Source of the DNA: Hymenopus coronatus
Taxonomy: Eukaryota > Arthropoda > Insecta > Mantodea > Hymenopodidae
DNA length: 64,000 bases
Reading direction: 5' to 3'
Assembly (NCBI GenBank): GCA_030762935.1
Contig: CM060892.1
Location: forward strand, 85,690,827-85,754,826
Below are positions 1-12,729 of the stretch, piece by piece. Below the pieces are notes generated by a model. That model made no database searches. It was not told the DNA's origin and saw only the letters and a list, made by a program, of their open reading frames with translations. Position numbers and translations under genes: made by a program. How positions within the stretch are numbered: the first letter of the stretch is position 1; each line of letters begins with the position of its first letter.

Positions 1-672
1 CCGTGTGTGTCTGTGAACACGATAAAACGAAAAGTTGGGAAAACTTGGTATTTAAGTTTAGTATTTTTCCAGGGATGCGACACGAAGATTTAGAGAAAAA
101 TAACCCCACCCCAAAATACCCTTTACATGGAACTTTTTTTCAAAAATTTTTATTTTCTCAAAAATGGCTCTAACGATTATAATTAAAATATCGTATATTA
201 AAGATATTTGCCTGACAAATAAAATGTATATCTTGAATATTCTGGGAATAGCCTCTGAAGACTTGTTTTATTCTGGACGAATTTTAAGGAATTTTGTATA
301 ATTGCTAAACCGTAAGAGATGGACAAAAACTTACCACACAAAAAATGTAGAACACATTAAAGCATAATTTATGTTATATACATTTTTTTTTCGTGGAGTA
401 GATCGTTTTTGAGATATTCCTTGTTATTGATTTCAGCTTTAAAAAACATATTCTCATACAGGAATTTGTCAACTCCTGTCCATACAAACAAAGGAACTTG
501 AGTCACATAGCTTTTGACTATCACTTTAACCTATGGTACTCCCTTATTTCGCTTCTACTTATAAGAAAGCAAGTAATAAGATTATTTCTGCTATTTTCTT
601 TCTTTCTTGATTAGCATGAAGTAAATGAAAGCATAAGCTTCTTAACAACAATAATTTGTTGCAGAGATGTAG
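1..672 (+). repeat. HLR copy 1, 5' end cut by window edge
   Basis: This is a copy of the dominant family. It opens in the GT-rich centre, runs through the AAACTTGGTATTTAAG core and the conserved block ending near CGTAAGAGATGGACAAAAAC, and stops at GCAGAGATGTAG. The last roughly 30 bp (TAGAGAAAGT and the terminal hairpin) are missing. The match to other copies is clear over its whole length. Confidence 0.85.
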
Positions 673-1409
673 ATTTTTATAAGACCTAACCAGGGTTAGG
701 AACTCTTAAACAGTTACCTTCATGTTATCTACACTCGAACCTTTGTATGCAAAACAAGAGAGGCAGGTAAAAATCTGTCGCAGTGTACGAGAGATCGGGG
801 TGATTTGTTGTCTACGACATCCTTGCATACAGTCCAGTGACAGTCAACCTTATTTCTACGTCCCGCAATAGTGCATAGATAGTCTTATGTCCTGGAGATA
901 ACAATGCTTGTAGGTAATTCTTTTTTAATTCGCTTACAAGTTTTTATGATTCATCTAGACTTTATTAATGATCTTTAATAACGAGCCAAGCCGAAAAGAC
1001 AATTCTCTTTCACACGAACATAGTATTTTATATTTTAAGAATTTACTGATGAAATTGCTAGTGCTACTGAATATTGGGATGGATGATTTTGACTTTCTTT
1101 TAATAGGATAAACAAGTTGTACTCTGTGCAACGGACTGTTTGTCCCACCTCGTTCACACAGAAAGACAGTAGGAATCATGTCTGTTTTCTACAGAAGTAT
1201 GGACTTATCGGCAAATGCAGGCAAATAACGAATATTAGGGAAGGTTGAGCATTTCTATTAAAGGACAAAGTTATAGAATGTAGAAACAAATTGGCAAGAC
1301 CATTTACAATTGATTCTAGAAACATTTTAGAATCCCACGAAAGAATTTAAAACACAATGTAAGACAGAAAAAAAGAGTGGTTGTCTATATCAAGGTGAAC
1401 CAGAAGTTT
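673..1409. other. Unassigned DNA, no gene seen
   Basis: I see no repeat match or convincing coding frame. A 74-residue minus-strand frame at 955-1179 has no recognisable motif and ordinary AT-rich composition, so I treat it as chance. Confidence 0.4.
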
Positions 1410-2228
1410 TATTTTCTATATTATTTGGGTTAGTAAGGAAAATATTGTATTCCACCCAAAAATTAATGTTGGGATATCACCTGAACCCAAAGAAAGCATT
1501 TTTAGAAAAAAAAAATGTAGTGCGCATGTGTGTTTTGGTTACATAAATAGAAAATCCAAAATCGGTTAAGTACCGAACTTGATATTTAAATTTAGCATCT
1601 TCCAAGAAAACTATTCAAAGATTTCCAAGAAAATCCCCCACTCAAAACTCCGTTTACTGAGCAAATTATTTGAAAATTTGCATTTTCTCAAAAAAGGCCC
1701 TAACAATTTTGGATAAAATACTCTAAGTTTGAAATGTTTTCATGATTAATGAAATGTATATAATAAATTTCTTGGGAATGGCCTCTGAAGTCCTCTTCAT
1801 TCTGAATGACTTTTGCACAACTGCCAAACCGTAAGAGATAAACAAAACCTTTCTACAAAAAAATTAAATCTTGTCAAAACACGTCATTTGTCAAATACAC
1901 TGTTTTTTGTAGAGTTAATCTTTCCGAGATATTCCTTGTTATTCGTTTCAATTTTTAAATACTTATTTTTCTCAATGGGGAGCCGTTATTACTTTTTCTT
2001 TCTCCTGGTAAAGCAAAGAGAATGGAACCGACCAGCTTTGAAAATATTTGATTGTAGCTTAAGTCTATTGTATTCCTATTTTATCTACGAGCAAATATGT
2101 ATAAAAAGTATTTTTGCAAATGTTTAGCTCGATTAACTTGAATAAATAGAAGAATGTGCTGTTTTAAAATAGTTTGTTAAATATTGGGTAGGGAAAGTCA
2201 TATGAATGTAACACATAATCAATTTTTT
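1410..2228 (+). repeat. HLR copy 2, near full length
   Basis: It has the 5' block (AATATTGTATTCCACCC), a decayed GT centre, the middle palindrome in degenerate form (ACCGAACTTGATATTTAAA), and the 3' end GGAAAGTCATATGAATGTAACACAT followed by T-rich DNA in diverged form. The plus-strand frame at 1813-2127 lies wholly inside it and is a by-product of the repeat. Confidence 0.85.
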
Positions 2229-2480
2229 CATGAAGACGGACCAATTCAATGATGTAAACTGTATAGATGTTGATGACGATGATGGTGGAATGATTTGCAT
2301 GGGACAGATCATAACAGATCTAAATTCTTATAGTTAAAGATCTTCATTATATAGCAGATTGTCCGGAATTATAATTTTAAAAGAGAAAGTATGGAATAAG
2401 AAATGCAGACTGACATTTTGGTATTATTCTTTTTCTTAGAATTAGTAGAAGACAAGAGTCTGACAACCACATGGAAAGCT

Positions 2481-3252
2481 CTGATGTGTTACATTCACAT
2501 CTCTGTAACAAACTTCTTTTAAAAAATTTAATCTTCTGTCTACTTCATGCCAATCGAATAAAAAATTCGAGGAATTGGTCTTAGTTCCTCATTAGTAGAA
2601 GAGAAATAGAGAATACACTAGGCTAAAGCGATAGTCAAATCTTTTAAAAGCTGGTTGCCATGTGATTGAAATTCGTTTCTTACAATGCCAGCAATTGATA
2701 AATTCCCGTATGAGAAAACGCTAAGTATTTTAAAACTGAAACCAATAACAAGGAATGTCTCAGAAGTGATCAACTCTAAGAAAAAGTATATGACTAAAGC
2801 TGTGTTTTAACGAGATCTACATTTTTTTGTATAGGGCTTTTTTGTCTATCTCTTACAGTTTAGGGTTATGCAAAAATCATTCAGAATAAAGAGGTCTTCA
2901 GAGGCTAGTCCCAAAAAATTCAACACATATATTTTATTTTTCATGAATATATATTTAATATGCGGTATTTTAACCAAAATCGTTAGAGCGATTTTGGAGA
3001 AAATCAAAATTTGCAAAATTATTCCATGTAAATAGTAGTTTGGAGTGTGGGGACTTTCCTCAAAATCTTCGTGTCGCATCCTTGGAAGATACTAAACTTA
3101 AATACACATTTTGGTATTTTACAGACTTTTCCTTTTTGAGTTGTGTTCTTTTTTTTACAGAAGACCTAAAACTTCTAATTCCAGAGAAAACTCGGATTTT
3201 GGGTGGAGTACAATACCTTTCTATCTACATACTATTAATAAGTAGAGAAAGT
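2481..3252 (-). repeat. HLR copy 3, full length, GT tract lost
   Basis: It reads on plus from CTGATGTGTTACATTCACAT (the 3' end, inverted) to AGTAGAGAAAGT (the 5' end, inverted). The microsatellite that usually sits in the centre is replaced by a short T-run near 3150, so the repeat tract is not essential for recognising a copy. Confidence 0.85.
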
Positions 3253-3396
3253 AAAAAAATAAGAAAACAACTGTGAAGGAAGGTGATTAAGACAACAAAG
3301 CATTTAATTATAAAGATAATAAATAAATCAAAGAAACAAAGAAGGAAAGATGATCTTTGTAGTGAAAACGAAATATTAATGTACCATTGCTATACC

Positions 3397-3549
3397 TGCT
3401 CATCATACAACCTTCTATTCATCATCATTTACAATAGATTTAGTCGTCTTTGGAATTCCCTACCTGAAGACGTAAGGGACTGCCGGTACGTTATACTGTT
3501 CAAGCAGAAACTTAGGGCATACATTTATAATCTGCTGCTGTATTAATAT
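3397..3549 (+). pseudogene. Non-LTR retrotransposon RT C-terminal remnant
   Basis: The plus frame ends in YNRFSRLWNSLPEDVRDCR, then FKQKLRAYIYNLLLY and a stop. The pattern R-x-x-x-LWNSLP-(8-12)-FK-x-x-L is typical of the extreme C-terminus of LINE ORF2 proteins of the CR1/Jockey type. Only this tail remains. The AT-rich DNA to about 3855, ending in AATAAATAAGTATAA, could be its 3' UTR and tail. A family name is not justified from this much sequence. No endonuclease or polymerase motifs are present upstream, where HLR copy 3 abuts. Confidence 0.6.
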
Positions 3550-4786
3550 GATAATACATCACTTTAATTTATTGTTACTAATCTTTTATGGGCTGGCAAA
3601 AAATGTGCATTTCAGTTGTAAATATGACAAATATGCGTTTCAACCTACAGAATATTTTACTTAAAATAATTTTGTTTCCAGTTTTTTTTTCCTTTTCATT
3701 TCAGTATACTTATTGTACCTTTTATATCTGTTTTATTAAGTTGTATAGAATTGTATTCTTTATTCTTTACAAGGCGGTTACATTGAATTGAACGTATTAC
3801 CTGGTAGAATATAAGGGAATTCGTTATGACCTTAACTCCAACCAGGATAAATAAATAAGTATAACACTATAGGTACTACATTTTATTATAGTAAAATAGG
3901 TAGTTACACTGAATCAGGATCCAAGGTACTCTACAATCACGATGTTAATTGTATAGAATCAAAAAATTACGAGACAACAAGAACTACTCGTATAATGTAA
4001 ATGTGTAGAAATACATAAATCATTCATTCGAACTGGTTTTGACCCCTATTATCATTCCCAAAACCTGCTAACTCTGAAATGCAAGTGCACCCTAATCCAC
4101 CTTGCAACTCAGTCGCCTTCAGTCCGTATACATCAACTCGTTTTAAGTCCTAACGAGTAGCCGAAAGCTTTGTTGCTTTCTTCTGGATTCCATTGGTGTC
4201 ATCCCACTTAACGACTTGTTGGAAATCGATGAATATTCATTGTTCCTTTTCAAGTCAGCGCATTTCTTGGAAATTTGATATTATTGTGATAGCTTCTTTG
4301 TATCACTTACGTTAGTAAATAGGGCATTAAATTGTCCTTACATATCATGTTGATATATCATCATTAACAGGAACAGACCAGAGATGTCAAAGATGTTTAA
4401 TGGAGTATCTTCTCTCTTCCGTCGAGGTCTAAGAAACCTACTTTGTGGACCCAGAGAATACATACAACGTGACATTTAAGGGAATTAAACTCTAACGAAA
4501 TTACATACCTATGGAACTGGATTTAATGATGTATGTAATTCTTGGAATGAATGGATGAAATTGCGTGGATATCAAAATTTTCTCCTTGTTACTTCTAGTC
4601 AAAAGTAGTTCATTTGGCCCCTCTACTATTTTAATATCGCTTCCTCTGTGTGACTTCTAATCTCTATCCCAGGGTTGCACAAAAATCTTTCCTTCAATTC
4701 GCAAAGCCATATTAGAAATACTTTTGTCTTGTTCAGTGGTGCAGTGGATCTCGGTGTTAGGTAAGTACTTAGCTAGGGAAGCTCGG
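3550..4786. other. Unassigned DNA, possible LINE 3' UTR at its start
   Basis: The first 300 bp may belong to the LINE tail described at 3397-3549. Beyond about 3860 I see neither repeat matches nor a credible frame. Confidence 0.35.
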
Positions 4787-5015
4787 GATTTTTTGTAGTG
4801 TTTAACTCCTACTTTTAGTACTTGTGGCAGCGCAGGCGATGACACTGGTGATACATGAAATGAAGATGGAGCACCGGTGGAATGCGATGGCGGGGGAAAC
4901 CGGAGAATCCGGAGAAAGCCCGCCCCTGCGCCACTTTGTCCACCACTAATCTTACATGCGCACTTGGGATCTAGGTGAGAGGCGAGTGGCCTAACCACTC
5001 GGCCACGGCGCGGCC
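4787..5015 (-). repeat. SINE-A copy 1
   Basis: This is a minus-strand tRNA-derived SINE. The head (GCGCCGTGGCCGAGTGGTTAG) matches a tRNA-Ser/Leu-like box A region. The body carries TCTCCGG-type motifs and GGTGCTCCATC, and the end carries the GTTAAACACTACAAA-like tail. About 15 bp around box B are deleted (the GGTTCGATCCC is missing), so this copy should be transcriptionally dead. Confidence 0.85.
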
Positions 5016-6207
5016 TGAAACCCGGGGTGGCACAGCTTGAAAATAGAACCGAAAAATACTAAATTAACTAACACATTCATTTCGTATGTCATGTACGTCT
5101 TTCTTCTTTCACTGTTTACATCCCCAGGACTTCAAGACAACGCCTGAGGTCAGATACCTGTTGCGGAGCATGCAGACTCTGGATCAAAAAGAGTAACCAG
5201 GGTGATGATCAGCCCGATACCTTAAATGAGAGTGAGGAAGAACATATGAGCGCTCTAACTACTCGGCCAGGGTGCCCCCTACGTTTGTCATGTACTGTAA
5301 CCGCTCTGTAATCACAATATAGAGAGCAATTATTCGGTAACTTTATAATTAGGTGGTGTGACATTGATAAGGAGCATTTTGTTGTTTTCGCTTTAATAAC
5401 TTGAAACATTAGAGTCTTGAACTGAGAACTTGAAATATATTTTCCTTAAGACAACAAAAGGCAGGCAGGAAAACGTCCCCATACTGCTGGGCGGATGTCT
5501 GGGTGTGCCTTGGCGGAAGGTCGATGGGCGACTTCCTTTGGAATTAGGGTGAAGATGACCAGATGGTGTTTCCGACAGAGCAGTGTACAGAAGTCGTTCA
5601 AGGGGGTCACTCGAGATATAGAAAAGAGCCAACTAGATCCAAGAGTATCGTGAAGAGACGAAATTCGGACTCAAACAGAATGTCCGTGTGCGCGGGAATG
5701 GGCATTATGAAGGTGTGCGACAATCACAATGAAATTCGGAAGTGAAGATGTGCTTTATTCTTAGCAGTACTCACTATTTAAGGAGACCCATACACGTTAT
5801 CATAGCTCGAGACAGCCGAAGCAGAATAGTTATCCGATTACCTTTCCTACAACCAACTACGCTTACGAGACCCGCCGCAGTATCTATCAATATATTAAGC
5901 GTTGGTATTTAAATCAAAATCATTAGCGCCATTTTTGAGAATATTGTGCTTTTTGGTCTACGATATTGAGATCCTTGGACTATCACGTTTATTCTAGCAT
6001 GCACACATCAATAGCAATGCACAATAATGATAAATAAATACTCGTTTCGACCGATTGCGAATAACGCTGCAACAGCATGGCAACTCAAACTCCGCCTCCC
6101 TACATCCAGACATCCTGGAGAGTTCAGCCATGTGATCGATCGTCTACTTGTGAATTCCAGGGCATTAGTCGCCACCATTTCTGTAAAATTGTTCCTTATT
6201 TGGTCCC
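5016..6207. other. Mostly unassigned, with a tRNA-like fragment and HLR scrap
   Basis: At 5240-5281 the minus strand reads TGGCCGAGTAGTTAGAGCGC, a box A-like piece from another tRNA-derived SINE. At 5887-5945 there is a short minus-oriented HLR scrap (ATCAAAATCATTAGCGCC). The rest, including weak frames near 5393-5745, has no recognisable product. Confidence 0.4.
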
Positions 6208-6446
6208 TGCCGCGCCGTTACCGAGTGGTTAGACCACTCGCCTCTCGTCTAAGCGGCCTGGGTTTGATCCCAAGCGATTGTATGTGGGATTTGTGGTGGA
6301 CAAAGCGGTGCAGGGGCGGGTTTTCTCTAAGTTCTCCGTTTTCTCACCATCGCATTCCACCGGCGCTCCATCATCATTCCATTTATCATCAGTGCCATCG
6401 CCTGGGGTGCCATAATAGTTAAAGCTAGCGTTAAACACTATAAAAA
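6208..6446 (+). repeat. SINE-A copy 2, full length
   Basis: The head has box A-like GTTACCGAGTGGTTAG and box B-like GGGTTTGATCCC. The body has CACCGGCGCTCCATCATC in slightly changed form, and the tail is GCGTTAAACACTATAAAA. It is one of the more complete copies. The overlapping frames of 131 and 69 residues are by-products of the SINE. Confidence 0.88.
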
Positions 6447-7425
6447 TTGGTCCTTAGTCCTTAAGAAGCCTCCAGCTCTAACAAGGGAGAACATTCTCTT
6501 GCCGGTATCGTAAGTCACACCAAATCCCTTCTCATTCCAGAAAGCAGCTGTTCTTGTGTAATGATGATGATGATAATAATAATAATAATAATAATGGCAA
6601 ATATCTGGAATATACTTTTATTTTAGACATTAAACAATTAGGTTCGAACTGGATGATCCAGTATAACCTATTATCGGATTCGAGTCTGGTCGGACCTAAG
6701 AATTTCGGTTCCTGCAGGTTTCTACCAATGGGATGGCAGAAAATCCGCAATGTGTGAAGTATCATCAGAGAAGATAGGAATAGATAATCTGAAGGATCTC
6801 CAGTAACTAACTGAAGCACAGCACAGTATTAGGTCATAGGGGACTATATATGATGAAAGGGAGATCCGAAGGGCCACAAGACACGAATGGGAATCTGCCC
6901 TCAAGGTCCCTAACGATTCCAATTTGACACTAATTCTGATATCGGCCAGAGCTGCCTTAGACATCAACAAACTGAAGGTTTCGGTTGTAGACGCGACAGC
7001 TCCCAGGTAGGAAGAGTGTCAACCACCGGGGAGAAATCTTTTCTAGTCAAACTCTATTGAACACATCAATCGCCTTCATCTGGCGCTACAATCCTGAAAC
7101 AGATGAAAGGAAATGCTAGGAACAGGAAATTCTGATAGAAAAGGGAATTTGCCTTCCAACCCGGAAAAACCACAAACAAAATATGGTCATAAGAATCGAA
7201 TCCGGGACCTCTCGAATCACATTTATCGTGGAGTTATTTCGCTGGGTTTGGAGTATGAGAAGCTAAGATTGATACCATAAAAATGAACAATCCGATCTTG
7301 GGAACGCGTGTTGCTGGCCACATCACATTATTCTATTTATTTAACTCGAATAGTTTGTAACCAATGTTTTACCTAGAGGCATTTCACGGGATATTTACTG
7401 TTACAAATACTTATAAACAGAATTG
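6447..7425. other. Unassigned DNA with short (ATA)n tract
   Basis: A GATGATGAT/AATAATAAT tract lies at about 6560-6594. The following 800 bp have moderate GC and look like decayed coding or transposon sequence, but no motif is readable in any frame. I could not assign it. Confidence 0.35.
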
Positions 7426-7650
7426 GTAGTGTTTAACACCCGCTTTAGCTACTTATGGCATCGCAGGTGGTGACACTGATGATACATGAATGAAGATGAA
7501 GCACCGGTGGAATGCGATGGCGGGGGAAACCGGAGAACGCGGAGAAAACCCGCTCCAGCACCACTTTGTCCACCACAAATCTCACATGTGGTCGCTTGGG
7601 ATGGAACCCGGGCCGTCTAGGTGAGAGGCGAGTGGTCTAACCGCGCGGTC
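7426..7650 (-). repeat. SINE-A copy 3
   Basis: Minus-oriented copy with the tail GTAGTGTTTAACACCCGC (inverted) at the left, the full body, and the head at the right, followed by a short (TA)n. Both box A and a box B-like GGTTCCATCCC are present. Confidence 0.88.
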
Positions 7651-7737
7651 TATATATATAAACAGAATGTAAACACAGTAAATACATTACCATAATTTAA
7701 CATACAGTTAAAGTACATACATAGAGCGTGGTGTTCG

Positions 7738-7936
7738 ATTCATCCATGGAGGTACGGTGGCCACTCAATGCCGTAAGGAGGCTGCAGTAGGCAGTGGTAC
7801 GGGCCAAGATAGCCACATTCGGGCATGCTGGCCATATCACCTCCCTGTATCGGTTGAATGATCATCCACCTTGGCGTGCTGAGGCCGGCCAGTCGGTTTG
7901 GTAGCCCAAACTCTTTTAGGGCTGTAGCGGCACGGG

Positions 7937-7967
<31 letters not shown>

Positions 7968-7970
7968 GTT
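7738..7970 (-). repeat. Possible LINE 3' end with (TTA)n tract
   Basis: This is a GC-richer block of about 200 bp (GGCCACTCAATGCCGTAAGG through GGGCTGTAGCGGCACGGG) ending in a TTATTATTA tract. A unique-looking segment joined to a simple trinucleotide tail resembles the 3' UTR and tail of some insect LINEs. No coding motif supports this. The tract is on the right in plus orientation, so the true element strand is uncertain. Confidence 0.3.
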
Positions 7971-8890
7971 TTTTATTTTTTTTATTGCTGTGTGGAAGAT
8001 GCTTATGAGGGATTCTATATTCAGGGTGACAAAGTGATACTTCAAAACCATTGGAGGGGAAGTGATAGGACAGCTGATAATCTCTTGAGGACTTGGTACA
8101 TTGTGTCATCAGGTGTTGGGCCGTCTGTGTGTGTTTTTTGATTTACATTTTTTCAGGGCACCGGAAGAATTATCTCCCGCTCTGCCGTTTCCATGTGGGA
8201 GTAAGCCAGCAGTCAATTTGGCAAACCTTGATCCTTCATGGATTGTCGTGCCGCAGATTACAATTAAATAGAAGCACTTTAAAACATTCTCTAATACTCT
8301 TTACTTCTGAAAGAGTAAAGTAGGCGTGTAAATTATTGTTATGGAAAGAATTCTAAGTGGAAAGAAGCGCCATATATCAATACTAACTTGTACACGTAAC
8401 TAACGAAACTAAAATGTTTATAGATTATGAGAAGAAGGGTTATAAAAACTCCTAATAGCAGCGCATACTTTGGAACCATCATGATGTACAAAGGGAGTAT
8501 TTATGATGGTAAATTCACAGAATTTCAGAATCGCCTATCTGCCCGGCAAGATCGCTGTTTGACTGAATCACTAAATGCTTTGGGAGGTGCGGCGCTAACG
8601 TAAGACTATTAACATACCGTTTAAACTGCATGATAAAATTTGGCAGAGAAGTCTCAACACATTTTCGCTCTTCGGGCTAATTAGTAGACCTTTCAAACTC
8701 ATTTTTGCTGAGTTTGGTTTATAGAACTAATATATCTCCTAAATAAATTACGAGTAAAATATAACAGTCAAAACGTTAAAAATATGAATAACTTCTAATT
8801 AAATCAATACCAATATCAGAAAGTAAATTAGCAGTTCTTGTAGCTCCCCAAAACGATATTTGTCCTCAAGGCTGTTACTATAACTAAAAA
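7971..8890. other. Unassigned DNA
   Basis: No match to the repeat families in this window and no convincing frame. Confidence 0.35.
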
Positions 8891-10027
8891 TCTGATGTGT
8901 TCTATTTATATGACTTTCTCTATGAATTAAGTAAAAATAAACAAAGGCCTTTCCTCCCTAAAAAAGAATTTTTGCCCAAAATTCAAACTTTTAGGAATAA
9001 AGAAAAACATTGGTCCTATTTATATACTTTTAGTTATTTTTATACTCATAGATTCCATTTTTTTTAATTCTCTTAAAAAATGGAATCTATGAGTATATTA
9101 GTGTTAAAAACTTATTCTTCTATCTACTTCTTGCTAATCGTGATAAACATTAGCAAAAATTGTATTATTACTTGTTTACTTGTAAATAGAAGGGAAATAA
9201 AAGAACACTATGCTAAAGTAAAAGTCAAATCTTTTAAAAACTGGTTGCTTTATGGATGAAATCTGTTTCTTTGCAATGACAGAAGTTGACAAGTTCCCAC
9301 ATGAGAAAAATTAGTATTTTAAAACCAAAACCAATAACAAGGAATATCTAAAAAATGGTCAACTCCACTAAAAAAAAAAAAAAATGGATATGAAATAAAT
9401 TGGTGTTTTAACGAGGTCTACATTTTTTGTGTAGTAAGCTTTTGTTCTATCTCTTACGATTTACCAGTTATGCAAAATTCACCCAAATTAAAGACGTCTT
9501 CAGAGATTATTCCCAAAAAAATTTAAGATATACGTTTTAATTGTAAGTAAATATCTTTAATATAAGTACTTTAATAGAAATCGTTATAGCCATGTTTGAG
9601 AAAATAAAATTTGTTGAACTTTTTTTCCATGTTAAGGGTAGTTTGTGTGGGGTAATTTTCCTCAAAATCTTTGTGTTGCAACCTTGGGAGATACTAAACT
9701 TAAATACCAAGTTTGGTTTTTTACAGACTTTTCGTTTTTAAGTTATCGTGTTTACTGACACGGACACACTGAAAATGTTTTTTTTTTTTTTTTTGTGACA
9801 CAGAAATCCCTAAAACGTGTATTTTCAGGGAAATCTAGGTATCGAACTTTTGGGTGGAATGTAATATCTTCTCTACCTTCACACCATGTACTATGTAGAG
9901 AAAGTAAAAACGATTTTTTTTATAGGGGACCCTAAAGAGTGTATTTCGAATGAAATCTCGGTATCGAATTTTTGGGTGGAGTGCAATACCTTCTCTACCT
10001 ACGTACCATGTACTATGTAGAGAAAGT
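8891..10027 (-). repeat. HLR copy 4 with insertion and duplicated 5' terminus
   Basis: It starts TCTGATGTGTTCTATTTATA and ends at the 5' palindrome. About 165 bp of foreign DNA (about 8938-9100) interrupts it just inside the 3' end. At the far end the outermost roughly 100 bp occur twice in tandem: both 9812-9908 and 9925-10027 contain CGAATTTTTGGGTGGA-like sequence followed by CTATGTAGAGAAAGTAAAAA. Confidence 0.85.
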
Positions 10028-11685
10028 AAAAATAATATAACCGCTTCTGCTATTTATAATATAATGACTAACGTTAAGATAAAGGAATTAACAGGACATT
10101 TTTATGATTAAAACTACTTGGTTATATGTGTTTTAAAACCACGGTTTGTGGCAATTGATCAACATCTTTTGAAAACATCCTTAAATACATTTTTAGTGCA
10201 CATCTAAATGTTTAAAATAACAAAATATATATAAGCTCTAATACGCATATATACATACAAGGTGGTTTACCTGTACCTTATTCTCTGGTTTTATGCAACC
10301 CGCAGATTATAATCTAACCTGAAAACATCATTCCCGAGACCCATCTTCTCCATACTAACATTATAGACTTTGAGTTTACAAGTTATATCTAAACAGTAGC
10401 GTAATTGTTTAATGCACGGAGTTAGTATGAATTTCAAGATACTCGAATCTTAGCTTTCTTTCTTCCCGAATTTGACACAAAGATAGGTGGTATATCGGAA
10501 CATTTTTTAATTTGCTTATTTGTTTCTTTTTTATTTCTCTTTATTTATGTTTATTCTAATTTTATCAGTCCAGTCACAGGAAATACAAATGAAAATGGAG
10601 TTCTTAGGCATATTCATTCAGTTTCCTCTAAATATGCAGGTATTATTACAATGTTTTAAAACAAACATAGGTATTTCAGATAATACTACAGAACCAATTC
10701 TATTTTCAGAGTATCTCTAAAACGAAAAATACACAAAATACCTGGCCTGACAATCACAAAATGTGCCAAACACATAGGTATTTACCAATACTTTCAGTTG
10801 AAAAAAAAATTAGGTTTAATCCGCATAACTTAAACTCAATATCCATATCTACATATTTACTTCGTGCATTGTATCTAATGGGGCATGTCCTAAAGTGTCT
10901 TTCGGCAGTATCGCTAACCCACTGAGGGTACCAGTTGCCAAAATGTTGTAGAGAACATTGTCTAACTACGAAGAAGTTAGATGTTCTAGTATTTTGAAAT
11001 TGTTTTTATTAACTTTATACGTTTTGAAAATTTCCTTTATTATTTAAAGTCTTAGTGAAGTTTCTTTTTCATAATAATTACAAAGAAAATTAAGGATCGA
11101 AGACTGAAAATTACGTAAAATGAACTGTTGTTTGTTGTTCATTCGTATACCTTTTTGTCTATTCCTAAAATTATTAGAGTGACAAACATTAAACTAACTT
11201 TGCACCTCGATGGATAATACATAAAGAAGAAAAAAATGCACGCAGACTGTTGGACTCAAACGCTGACGGTGATGGGGGTAACATGATTAAACAGTTGAGC
11301 TACGATCATTGCGACTGCTTGCTGCGTTAAAACTTGTAGGTATAGTGTCACACATGTCTCCCTCTCCGCTCCTGATCCCTTTATAACTGCTGCGGACCCC
11401 TTTTTGTAGCTTAAGCCGTTCATTTAGTCTTAATCCATTATAGTTTACGTTGCAGAACGTATAACAGCGACCCTATTTATATAACATGTACTATAACAGG
11501 AGTTATTAAGCGCAAGTTTTTGGAATGGACGTAACTATTGCTGCTAAGGTCTAATTTCCGATGAAGAGCAGGCTAGATTTGTATGGTTACCAAATGGCCG
11601 ACAAGCACGGTAATTTCGACCTTATTGCTTTCAGAGTATGAAGTGTGGCCTATCTCCAAGAATAATAAGGAACAGGTGAACCACC

Positions 11686-11686
<1 letters not shown>
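10028..11686. other. Unassigned AT-rich DNA
   Basis: About 1.65 kb without a recognised repeat or gene. The ORF at 10520-10720 (66 residues, hydrophobic N-terminus) has no recognisable motif, and chance is the simplest reading. Confidence 0.4.

Positions 11687-11728
<42 letters not shown>
11687..11728 (+). repeat. (GT)n microsatellite
   Basis: A GT run of about 20 units just upstream of HLR copy 5, outside the element. It may be left over from an older HLR copy whose flanks are no longer recognisable. Confidence 0.9.
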
Positions 11729-11729
<1 letters not shown>

Positions 11730-11790
11730 TTTGGTTTCTGGGATATGCTGTTCATAAATACACAGACATGGCCTTTTTAAAACGTTTTTT

Positions 11791-12635
11791 ACTTTCTCTA
11801 CACGTATTGCGTTCCATCGAAAAATTCGATACCGAGATTTCACCGGAAGTACACATTCTAGGGTCCCCTATCCAAAAAAAAAAAACATTTTTAGAAAAAG
11901 GCCCGTGTGTGTACTTGTCCGTGTGTCCTTGTGTCTGTGAACTCAATAACTAAAAAACGAAAAGTCGGTAAAATATTTAAGTTTAATATCTTCTAAGGAT
12001 GCGACACTAAGATTTTGAGAAAAATCTCCAACCCCAAAATACCCTTTAAATGGAAAAAATTCGAAAATTTTGATTTTTTCAAACATGGCTCTAACGATTA
12101 TGATTGAAATACCGTAAGTTAAAGCTATTTACATGACAAACAAAAGATATATCTTGAATTTTTGGGGAATAGCCTTTGAAGACGTCTTTATTGTTCTGGA
12201 TGAATTTTGCTCAATTTTGCGTAACTGCTAAACCGTAAGAGATACTCAAACTTACTGCATAAAAAATATAGATCTTGTAAAATATACAAGTTATGTTTCG
12301 GATAAATGTTTCGTAGAGTTGACCATTTCCAATATAGTCCTTGTTATTAGTTTCAGTTTTAAAATACTTATATATTTTTAGCGTAGGGAAATTTGTAAAC
12401 TCCTGGCTATGTAAAGAAACGGGTTTCAACTACATGACAATCAAATTTGAAAACATTAGAATATCGCTTTAGCCTAGTTTATTTCCTTATTTCCGTTCTG
12501 TTTGTAAGGAAGCAATTAATTAAGGCAATTTCTGCTAATGTTCATCTCGATTAGCATGAAGCAGATAGAAGTATAATCTTTTAACAATAATTTGTTACAG
12601 AGAAGCAGAGAGTCATATGAATGGAACACATCAGA
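11791..12635 (+). repeat. HLR copy 5, full length
   Basis: It starts ACTTTCTCTACACGTATTGC and ends at CACATCAGA followed by 13 T. The inner palindrome of the 5' end is shortened (no second TAGAGAAGG). The centre is GTGTGTGTACTTGTCCGTGTG. It has clear flanks on both sides and is useful for defining the ends. Confidence 0.9.
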
Positions 12636-12729
12636 TTTTTTTTTTTTTAAATTTTATTCTGGGATTCATATATAGGTGTTCACAAAATATTAACTATTTC
12701 GTGATTGAGGTAACTTACGAATGAATGTC

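Noticed and set aside
11573..11953. THTHTH and CVCVCV frames
   Set aside because: Translations of the GT/CA microsatellite on both strands.
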